Source: Methylotenera_A sp031379885
GTDB lineage: Bacteria; Pseudomonadota; Gammaproteobacteria; Burkholderiales; Methylophilaceae
Direction: 5' to 3'
Assembly (NCBI GenBank): GCA_031379885.1
Contig: JANNFN010000058.1
Coordinates: forward strand, 1-12,078
DNA: 12,078 bases
The notes under the pieces were generated by a model. That model was not told the origin of the DNA, ran no database searches, and saw only the letters and a list, made by a program, of their open reading frames with translations. Of the stretch, positions 6,928-12,078 are shown one piece after another. Each line of letters opens with the position of its first letter. Position 1 is the stretch's first letter. A program made the translations under genes and the position numbers.

Positions 6928-7692
6928 TTACTTAACCCAACCAATCTCACTCGCTGTTTTATCGCCAATTAAGGTTTGGGCCAAGCTTTTAGGTATTTCC
7001 GCCTGCGTATCACTTATCGGCACACGGCCGCCCATCAGTTCGGCAAAATCTTGCGGGTACCGAGGCTGTTTATCTGGTTCGGCAAAGCCATCTGGGTATG
7101 CTGGAAGTGTGGTTTGTAAATCATATTTATCGGTAGCGGTGAGCGTATGCAATAACTCATGCCCCAAAATCACCAAGTTTTGTTTAGCATAACTTTTGTC
7201 TCCAAACAAATTTACACGGCCAATACGGCCTTTATTTAGCGCAGTAGAATGAGATAGCGCGTGGCTAGTGGCAGGGTTGTAATACAATAGATACAGTCGA
7301 ATATCAGGTTTTACGTTCACCTTTGGACTGTTTTGCCATGCGAAAATTCTAAATTTCAAACTCCAAAGCATCGTACTCAAAATACTGTCACCATTGGGGG
7401 GTGCAGGTGGAATTTCACTCACAACATCACCCAATTGTATTTCGATTGGGTGGCGCAAACTCAAATTGTACCGTGCGCCTTCCTCTGCATAATATTCGAC
7501 TAATGGCTCAAAATCGTCTCGTGTGAGTGTTTTAATGTAACTAGCTACCTCGCTACTGCTATCTGCATTGACAGGGTAAACTGCCACATAAAAATCGTGT
7601 TTCCAGTCTAAAGCCGCTTTATCCAGCCATGTTTGTTGAACGACTGTTGCTAAAATTAGTAATAAAATGGTGATTCTTAAGACGCGCCACAT
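6928..7692 (-). CDS. Membrane-anchored putative zinc metalloprotease (HExxH), uncharacterised
   Basis: 254 residues. A hydrophobic segment at about residues 5-21 (VLRITILLLILATVVQ) is a signal anchor or uncleaved signal peptide, placing the rest in the periplasm. The zinc motif HELLHTLTATDKYD begins at His178: His178, Glu179 and His182 form HExxH, and Asp188 sits at +10, where metzincins have their third ligand. Asp at that place, followed by x-Y-D, recalls M6 (immune inhibitor A, HExxHxxGxPDEYD) and snapalysin-type enzymes, although the usual Gly of the turn is Thr185 here. A later AELMGG (Glu218, Met220) could serve as a Met-turn. I do not know a named family member, so peptidase activity is inferred from these residues only. 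There is no strong Shine-Dalgarno. The gene is divergent from coaBC across 53 bases and is not part of the usual radC-coaBC neighbourhood. Confidence 0.75.
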   Translation of the reverse strand: MWRVLRITILLLILATVVQQTWLDKAALDWKHDFYVAVYPVNADSSSEVASYIKTLTRDDFEPLVEYYAEEGARYNLSLRHPIEIQLGDVVSEIPPAPPNGDSILSTMLWSLKFRIFAWQNSPKVNVKPDIRLYLLYYNPATSHALSHSTALNKGRIGRVNLFGDKSYAKQNLVILGHELLHTLTATDKYDLQTTLPAYPDGFAEPDKQPRYPQDFAELMGGRVPISDTQAEIPKSLAQTLIGDKTASEIGWVK

Positions 7693-7745
7693 AGGTTTTA
7701 AGCCGTTTTACTCGGTTTTCATATTAAAATGTAAGCATTACACAA

Positions 7746-8933
7746 ATGATGGCAAAAATGCAAAAATTCAAAAAACTTGTATTAGGTATAACGGGCGGTA
7801 TCGCGGCTTATAAATCTGCAGAATTGGTGCGCCTGCTGGTTAAAGCCAATATCGACGTACAAGTAGTGATGACTGAAAGCGCCACTAAATTCATTACACC
7901 AATGACCATGCAAGCATTGTCTGGCAAACCCGTTTTTATTGGTATGTGGGATAGCAGTATTGCAAACGGTATGCCGCATATTGAGTTAAGTAGAAATGCC
8001 GATGCGATTTTAATCGCGCCAGCTTCGGCTGAGTTTATTGCAAAATTAGTACATGGCCGCGCAGATGATTTGCTTTCAACATTGTGTTTGGCGCGTGATT
8101 GCCCTTTATTGGTCGCACCCGCGATGAACAAACAAATGTGGGAAAACCCCGCCACACAACGCAATATCGCGCAACTTATAAAAGACAACATCGCTATTTT
8201 AGGTCCTGACAGCGGCGATCAAGCCTGTGGTGAAATTGGCTTAGGGCGCATGCTGGAAGCGGAAGATTTATTGACGCTGGTAAACGCGCACTTTACACCC
8301 AAATTATTAGCTGGCAAGCGCATACTTATTACCGCCGGCGCGACGCTTGAGATGATAGATCCAGTGCGCGCAATCACCAATTTAAGCTCTGGAAAAATGG
8401 GTTACGCCATTGCTCAGGCCGCCGCAGATATGGGGGCAGAGGTCACATTAGTGAGCGGCGCGACGGCGCTTATTGTACCAAAAAATGTTAGCAATATTAG
8501 TGCCACCAGTAGCAACGCCATGTATCAAGCGGTGATGAGCAATATTAAAAACCAAGACATCTTTATTGGTGTGGCGGCGGTAGCTGACTATTCGCCGACT
8601 GAGCAAAGCGTACAAAAAATTAAAAAAAGTACTTCGACACGTAGCATAGCACTTATACCAAACAAAGATATTTTGGCAGAAGTTGCGAGTTTGCCCAATG
8701 CGCCATTTTGCGTAGGTTTTGCCGCAGAAAGTGAAAATCTGCTTGAATATGCTGAAGCAAAACGCCAAAAAAAAAAACTACCATTGATGGTTGCTAACCT
8801 AGTAAGCGACAGCATGGGACTGGATGAAAGTTCAGTCATCTTACTCGATAACCAAGGCGCCCACAGCTTGACAAAAGCTCCCAAAAATCAAGTATCAAGA
8901 GAAATACTACACCATATGATAAAGTTGCTCTGA
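7746..8933 (+). CDS. coaBC: Bifunctional phosphopantothenoylcysteine decarboxylase/phosphopantothenate-cysteine ligase (CoaBC, Dfp)
   Basis: Catalyses two consecutive steps of coenzyme A synthesis: joining cysteine to 4'-phosphopantothenate (CoaB, CTP-dependent) and FMN-dependent decarboxylation to 4'-phosphopantetheine (CoaC). The 395-residue length is typical. The CoaC part (1-~190) shows GITGGIAAYK, His78 in MPHIELSR, the PAMN motif (125-128, then KQMW) and Cys161 in ACGEIGLGRM. The CoaB part (~190-395) shows ITAGATLEMIDPVRAITNLS, SSGKMGYAIA, AAVADY and the KIKK lysines (291-294), then GFAAES. All key residues are present. The start is uncertain: ATGs at 7746, 7749 and 7758 are in frame and none has a clear Shine-Dalgarno. 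A run of eleven A (8767-8777) lies in the coding sequence. In many proteobacteria dut is adjacent; here a TonB receptor gene lies between. Confidence 0.97.
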   Translation: MMAKMQKFKKLVLGITGGIAAYKSAELVRLLVKANIDVQVVMTESATKFITPMTMQALSGKPVFIGMWDSSIANGMPHIELSRNADAILIAPASAEFIAKLVHGRADDLLSTLCLARDCPLLVAPAMNKQMWENPATQRNIAQLIKDNIAILGPDSGDQACGEIGLGRMLEAEDLLTLVNAHFTPKLLAGKRILITAGATLEMIDPVRAITNLSSGKMGYAIAQAAADMGAEVTLVSGATALIVPKNVSNISATSSNAMYQAVMSNIKNQDIFIGVAAVADYSPTEQSVQKIKKSTSTRSIALIPNKDILAEVASLPNAPFCVGFAAESENLLEYAEAKRQKKKLPLMVANLVSDSMGLDESSVILLDNQGAHSLTKAPKNQVSREILHHMIKLL

Positions 8934-8952
8934 ATTTAAAAGTGCAACAAAC

Positions 8953-8968
8953 AAAGCGCCAGCGCTTT
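8953..8968 (+). terminator. Compact hairpin after coaBC, weak terminator candidate
   Basis: AAAGCG (8953-8958) and CGCTTT (8963-8968) form a perfect stem around CCAG; the repeat is symmetrical as AAAGCGC-CA-GCGCTTT. It begins 20 bases after the coaBC stop and ends in TTT, with no longer T-run. It could act as a weak Rho-independent terminator separating coaBC from the receptor promoter. Confidence 0.45.
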
Positions 8969-8996
8969 CACTATTTGTCATAGCGCAACAACTAGG

Positions 8997-9010
8997 TTGA
9001 TTTACATCAA
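8997..9010 (+). promoter_or_regulatory. FNR/ANR-type box upstream of the TonB-dependent receptor gene
   Basis: TTGAT-TTAC-ATCAA matches the FNR/ANR/DNR consensus TTGAT-N4-ATCAA at every defined position. Its centre (9003.5) is 61.5 bases before the start point predicted from TATTAT at 9053-9058, the classical spacing for class I activation. It lies 116 bases before the receptor ATG, in the 192-base gap after coaBC. Binding by an oxygen- or NO-sensing CRP/FNR-family regulator is inferred. Confidence 0.7.
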
Positions 9011-9047
9011 ACATAGCGCGACTTGTCAATAAACTCATGAAAATCAT

Positions 9048-9078
9048 GATTCTATTATGGAATTTAGATAATAGAATC
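9048..9078. repeat. 11-bp perfect inverted repeat overlapping the receptor promoter
   Basis: GATTCTATTAT (9048-9058) and ATAATAGAATC (9068-9078) are perfect reverse complements around nine bases. The next two positions outward would pair as T-G and A-T. The left arm contains the likely -10, so a dimeric repressor bound here would block transcription; alternatively it forms a hairpin if transcription begins upstream. It does not match the Fur 7-1-7 pattern. Just upstream, TCATGA occurs twice (9035-9040, 9044-9049). Confidence 0.75.
9053..9058 (+). promoter_or_regulatory. Probable -10 element of the receptor gene promoter
   Basis: TATTAT differs from TATAAT at one position. At a 17-base spacing the -35 region (TAAACT, 9030-9035) is poor, as expected for an activator-dependent promoter. 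A better -35-like TTGTCA (9023-9028) is 24 bases away, too far. The predicted start is near 9065. The hexamer lies in the left arm of the 9048-9078 inverted repeat. Confidence 0.45.
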
Positions 9079-9125
9079 GTCCCCAGTTATTACATACACA
9101 TTAGATAAACTAAGTTAAGGTTATT

Positions 9126-11252
9126 ATGTCTCACACCAACAGTTTTCAGCTCAATCTATTATCCGTTGCAGTTATCAGCACTTTTAGTTTCTCAAGCAAC
9201 TCTATTGCAGATGAATCGGCTTCAGAAAAAATAATCACCGCGCCTGTGGTTGTGACCGCCACCCGCGTTGAGCAAAATAGCTTCGATTTGCCAGTTGCTA
9301 TCGACGTGGTCAACAAAGAAGACATTCAAGACGGCCAATTGCTAATGACACTTTCAGAAAGCTTGATTCGTGTGCCTGGCATCACTGCGCAAAACCGCAC
9401 TAACTCATCGCAAGATCCACAAATATCCAGCCGTGGCTTCGGCTCTCGCTCTAGCTTTGGCGTGCGTGGTATTCGCGTTTATGTCGATGGCATTCCGCTT
9501 ACCATGCCTGACGGCCAAGGCCAGCCTGGCATCGTCGATTTGTCTGCAATTAAAAGCATTGAAGTCATGCGCGGCCCGTTCTCTGCACTTTATGGCAACT
9601 CATCTGGCGGCGTCGTTCAAATGTTCACTGAAGATGCCCCAAAAACGCTAGAAGTAGGCGGAACAGTAATGTTTGGCAGCTACGACACCAAGCGCCAAAT
9701 CTTGAATGCCACAGACACATCTGAAAATATCGAATACTTGCTCAATGTTTCTAACTTTGAAACTGATGGTTATCGTGATCACAGCAAAGCTGATAAACAA
9801 GCAGCCACGGCTAAATTTAAAATCAATATCAGCGAAGATACCAAACTGACGACCTTGGTGAACTGGTTTGAGCAAAAAGCTGAAGATCCGCTTGGCTTGC
9901 CACGCAACCCAGTAACGGCCGCCGCTTCCGCTGCGCCTTCTGCTTTTGTTGACCCTAAAGGTGTTCCCAAAGCCGTAATAAACGCAAATACCCGCGTAAA
10001 TCGTAGCCACGCACAGATTGGTTTTAATCTAGAGCATGCCTTTAACGAAAACAACTCGCTCAACCTAATGACTTACGTCGGCACACGTGAGAATGAACAA
10101 ATTCTACCTACCAGTCCTGATGGTACAAGCTCGCGTGCTAGCGTTATTTCCAGAGAATTTTACGGTACTGATATACGCTGGGACAATAAAGGTGATGTAT
10201 TTAACAAATCCTACGCCTTAAGCATGGGTTTAAATTATGGCAAATCAAAAGATGCTCGCCTTGACACTAGCCTACCCTCTACACCAAACCGTGACGAAGA
10301 TAATATTGTTGATAACTTTGATCAATACATTCAAGGCAAATTGTCCATTTTGAACAATGTCGATTTACACGCAGGCGCTCGCCACACCAAAGTTAAACTC
10401 GACATCAATGACAAGCTTGCTGCGCTTGGTGATAATAGTGGCTCTGTAGAATATAAAAAAACCACGCCTGTCATAGGTGCTGTGTGGAAAGTAACACCTA
10501 CGTTTAACCTTTATGCCAACTATGGCCGCGGCTTTGAAACGCCCACCTTTATTGAGGCAGCGTATAACTCGGTGGGCACTGGTGCAACTCCAAACCTGAA
10601 TTTGAAACCAAGTGAAAGCCGCAACTTTGAAGTGGGAGCAAAAATCTTTATTAGTGACAACACCCAAGCCAACCTTAACTTATTTAGAATTACTACCGAA
10701 GATGAGCTTGTAATAAGTGCTAGCGACTCAGGCAGGAGTGTTTACATGAATGCCAGCAAAACTAAGCGCACAGGTGCTGAGCTTTCAATAGATTCTCAGT
10801 TTTCAAACGACATTTCCACTTATTTTTCATACTCGCTGCTCAATGCTAAATTTGAAGATAGCTTTAGCTTTAAGCCTACGCCAACCACTACTAGCGTTGT
10901 AGATGCTGGCAACAAAATCCCTGGCACATACAAAACGCAACTTTATGGCGAAGTGGCCTGGAAATACGCGCCATTTGGTTTTAGCACCGCGTTTGAAGGC
11001 CGTCATAACAGCAAAGTATATGTAAATGACAGAAATACTGATACAGCGCCCTCATACACTATTTTCAATCTGCGCGCAGGGTTTGAGCAAAACTTAGCTA
11101 ATTGGAACTTTAGCGAATTTTTGCGTGTAGAGAATATGTTTGATAAAGAATATATCGGCTCGGTGCGTGTGAATGATGCTAACTTACGTTTCTTTGAACC
11201 AGCCGCTGACAGAAATTATTTGCTGGGTTTAAGTGCGAATTATAAGTTTTAA
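9126..11252 (+). CDS. TonB-dependent outer-membrane receptor, PqqU/YncD-like
   Basis: 708-residue outer-membrane receptor powered by TonB. A signal peptide covers residues 1-28 (cleavage likely after SIA). PVVVTATR (40-47) is the TonB box region. The plug domain (~50-165) holds RGFGSR (103-108), YVDGIPLTMPDGQGQ (119-133) and EVMRGPFSALYGNSSGGV. The 22-strand barrel follows and ends in the canonical C-terminal Phe (NYKF). From memory of E. coli YncD, renamed PqqU for its PQQ uptake, the plug stretches, GYRDHS, YGRGFETPT, LKPS, FDKEYIGSV and FEPA..RNY agree closely, so a PqqU-type receptor is likely. The ligand in this organism, PQQ or something related, is inferred. A Shine-Dalgarno AAGG lies five bases before the ATG. 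The gene sits alone between coaBC and dut, with its own FNR-type box and a strong terminator. No plug or barrel segment appears missing. Confidence 0.9.
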   Translation: MSHTNSFQLNLLSVAVISTFSFSSNSIADESASEKIITAPVVVTATRVEQNSFDLPVAIDVVNKEDIQDGQLLMTLSESLIRVPGITAQNRTNSSQDPQISSRGFGSRSSFGVRGIRVYVDGIPLTMPDGQGQPGIVDLSAIKSIEVMRGPFSALYGNSSGGVVQMFTEDAPKTLEVGGTVMFGSYDTKRQILNATDTSENIEYLLNVSNFETDGYRDHSKADKQAATAKFKINISEDTKLTTLVNWFEQKAEDPLGLPRNPVTAAASAAPSAFVDPKGVPKAVINANTRVNRSHAQIGFNLEHAFNENNSLNLMTYVGTRENEQILPTSPDGTSSRASVISREFYGTDIRWDNKGDVFNKSYALSMGLNYGKSKDARLDTSLPSTPNRDEDNIVDNFDQYIQGKLSILNNVDLHAGARHTKVKLDINDKLAALGDNSGSVEYKKTTPVIGAVWKVTPTFNLYANYGRGFETPTFIEAAYNSVGTGATPNLNLKPSESRNFEVGAKIFISDNTQANLNLFRITTEDELVISASDSGRSVYMNASKTKRTGAELSIDSQFSNDISTYFSYSLLNAKFEDSFSFKPTPTTTSVVDAGNKIPGTYKTQLYGEVAWKYAPFGFSTAFEGRHNSKVYVNDRNTDTAPSYTIFNLRAGFEQNLANWNFSEFLRVENMFDKEYIGSVRVNDANLRFFEPAADRNYLLGLSANYKF

Positions 11253-11294
11253 AAAACAGCAAGTTCTAATAATTAGCTTCTAAATGTAACAATC

Positions 11295-11325
11295 AATAAG
11301 CCAGTTTGATATAAACTGGCTTATT
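11295..11325 (+). terminator. Strong terminator after the TonB-dependent receptor gene
   Basis: AATAAGCCAGTTT (11295-11307) and AAACTGGCTTATT (11313-11325) form a perfect 13-bp stem with a five-base loop, followed by TATGTT. It lies 42 bases after the receptor stop. The A/T-rich flanks of the stem make it plausible in both directions, though no gene converges from the right. It isolates the receptor transcript from dut. Confidence 0.85.
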
Positions 11326-11389
11326 TATGTTCAAAATAGATGTCCTGCAAGCCAATATCCATGCGGGTTACAGGCCGACTGTTTTTACA

Positions 11390-11409
11390 TTAAATAATAG
11401 CTTATTTAA
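11390..11409. repeat. AT-rich 8-bp inverted repeat upstream of dut
   Basis: TTAAATAA (11390-11397) and TTATTTAA (11402-11409) are perfect reverse complements around TAGC. It lies in the 250-base gap between the receptor and dut. The rest of that gap holds the receptor terminator and a weak dut promoter; I see no gene or RNA in it. Being A/T only, this repeat could arise by chance; it might be a regulator site. Confidence 0.4.
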
Positions 11410-11463
11410 ACAATGATTAAGGCCTAAACCAGTCTGCATAGTGATTTTCGTGCCTATTTAGTG

Positions 11464-11491
11464 TTTAATGCTACTTTAATTTAATTATAAA
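11464..11491 (+). promoter_or_regulatory. Weak candidate promoter of dut
   Basis: TATAAA (11486-11491) could be a -10, with TTTAAT (11464-11469) as a poor -35 at 16 bases. The start would fall only a few bases before the ATG at 11503, giving an almost leaderless mRNA; this agrees with the absence of a clear Shine-Dalgarno. The surrounding sequence is very A/T-rich, so chance matches are likely. Confidence 0.25.
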
Positions 11492-11502
11492 AAGTTAAGC
11501 TC

Positions 11503-11955
11503 ATGTCTATCACCGTCGATTTAAAAATCCTTGATAATCGCTTGCATCACATGATGCCAGCCTACGCCACGCCTGGCTCTGCGGGGCTTGATTTGCGGGC
11601 TTGTATAGAGCATACACAGACCATTCAGCCTGGTGAAACGGTGATGATTCCGACTGGCATGGCGATTCATATTGATAACGCGTATTACGCCGCGCTAATT
11701 CTGCCGCGCTCTGGCTTGGGGCATAAACACGGCATTGTGCTGGGAAATTTGGTGGGTTTGATTGATTCGGATTATCAAGGCCAACTTTTGGTTTCTTGCT
11801 GGAATCGCAGCAAAGAAGCGTTTTTACTTAACCCAATGGAGCGTATTGCCCAGCTAGTTATTGTGCCTGTTGTACAGGCAGACTTTCATATAGTGGATGA
11901 ATTTACAGAGAGCGAGCGCGGTGATGGCGGGTTTGGTAGTACTGGTAAGCATTAA
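11503..11955 (+). CDS. dut: Deoxyuridine 5'-triphosphate nucleotidohydrolase (dUTPase)
   Basis: Cytosolic homotrimeric enzyme that hydrolyses dUTP to dUMP and pyrophosphate, keeping uracil out of DNA and supplying dUMP for thymidylate synthesis. The 150-residue length is typical of the trimeric family. All five motifs are present: I (ATPGSAGLDL, 22-31), II (PRSGLG, 68-73), III (GLIDSDYQG with Asp88 and Tyr91), IV (ERIAQLV) and V (RGDGGFGSTG, 139-148, the mobile C-terminal arm with its Phe). It should be active. There is no strong Shine-Dalgarno before the ATG, but motif I lies at the usual distance from this start. In many proteobacteria dut directly neighbours coaBC; the receptor gene and its terminator separate them here, so dut probably has its own promoter. 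The rpmB gene follows after 103 bases. Confidence 0.97.
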   Translation: MSITVDLKILDNRLHHMMPAYATPGSAGLDLRACIEHTQTIQPGETVMIPTGMAIHIDNAYYAALILPRSGLGHKHGIVLGNLVGLIDSDYQGQLLVSCWNRSKEAFLLNPMERIAQLVIVPVVQADFHIVDEFTESERGDGGFGSTGKH

Positions 11956-11989
11956 GTAGTTAAAACACTAGAAAAATCCGATATTTAGG

Positions 11990-12019
11990 TTGAAATAAAC
12001 TTCAATTTCAGTCTATAAT
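11990..12019 (+). promoter_or_regulatory. Strong sigma-70-type promoter of rpmB
   Basis: TTGAAA (11990-11995), an 18-base spacer and a perfect TATAAT (12014-12019) predict a start near 12026 and a leader of about 33 bases before the rpmB ATG. This strength suits a ribosomal protein gene. I see no clear terminator for dut in the 34 bases before it. Confidence 0.75.
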
Positions 12020-12058
12020 TGCGGTCTTTCGTAAAAAGCAAAGTAATTGGGGATAACC

Positions 12059-12078
12059 ATGGCACGTGTATGTATGGT
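12059..12078 (+). CDS. rpmB: 50S ribosomal protein L28 (first seven residues only)
   Basis: Only ATG GCA CGT GTA TGT ATG GT is in the window, reading MARVCM then Val or another GTN-encoded residue. This matches the start of bacterial L28 proteins, which begin M(A/S)RVC.VTGK. Support comes from the GGGG Shine-Dalgarno (12049-12052) six bases upstream, the strong promoter before it, and the known placement of rpmB-rpmG beside coaBC, radC and dut in proteobacteria. With so few residues the call depends heavily on context. Confidence 0.75.

Noticed and set aside
9048..9078. Fur box at the receptor promoter
   Set aside because: The inverted repeat has 11-base arms and a nine-base centre and does not fit the GATAAT-based Fur pattern, although Fur control is common for TonB receptors.
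9648..10010. 120-codon minus-strand open frame within the receptor gene
   Set aside because: It overlaps conserved receptor sequence and has no ribosome site or recognisable domain.
1..12078. CRISPR array, tRNA/rRNA genes, insertion sequences, prophage
   Set aside because: No regularly spaced repeats, no cloverleaf candidates in the gaps, no transposase or phage protein motifs were found on either strand.

Overview
The window looks like an ordinary chromosomal segment of a moderately AT-rich Gram-negative bacterium, most likely a betaproteobacterium. A methylotroph-type lineage such as Methylophilaceae would fit, but that is an inference from gene families and base composition, not a demonstrated assignment. 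The outer-membrane TonB-dependent receptor shows it is diderm. I see no phage genes, insertion sequences, tRNA, rRNA or CRISPR array. No stretch above 300 bases lacks a gene; the longest gap is 11253-11502.

Left part (1-3977): a 3'-truncated cstA (pyruvate/peptide transporter) on the minus strand is divergent from an MsbA-related ABC exporter half-transporter on the plus strand. Middle part (4071-6106): an unusual two-gene unit. Its first gene encodes a SEC-C zinc motif, five TPR repeats and a methyltransferase domain whose motifs match the protein arginine methyltransferases, especially PRMT7. It overlaps by ATGA a small gene of unknown function. Right part (6103-12078): radC(-), a membrane-anchored HExxH metalloprotease(-), coaBC(+), a PqqU/YncD-like TonB-dependent receptor(+), dut(+) and the start of rpmB(+). 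The set radC, coaBC, dut, rpmB is a conserved proteobacterial neighbourhood (dut-coaBC-radC-rpmB-rpmG in E. coli). The metalloprotease and the receptor therefore look like lineage-specific additions inside an old housekeeping cluster.

The best leads are: (1) the bacterial PRMT7-like enzyme, with the paired glutamates and a W-containing THW-like loop but SNW in place of THW, fused to TPR and SEC-C; (2) the PqqU-like receptor, preceded by a perfect FNR/ANR-type box (TTGAT-N4-ATCAA) and by an 11-bp perfect inverted repeat over the probable -10 region, which suggests oxygen-responsive control of PQQ or similar uptake; (3) an M6/metzincin-like orphan metalloprotease with Asp as the probable third zinc ligand; (4) a 28-bp near-perfect inverted repeat between radC and the metalloprotease gene that looks like a dispersed palindromic element.

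The genes do not form one pathway. CstA, the ABC exporter and the receptor are transport functions. CoaBC, Dut, RadC and L28 are coenzyme A synthesis, nucleotide hygiene, a DNA-related family of uncertain role, and translation.
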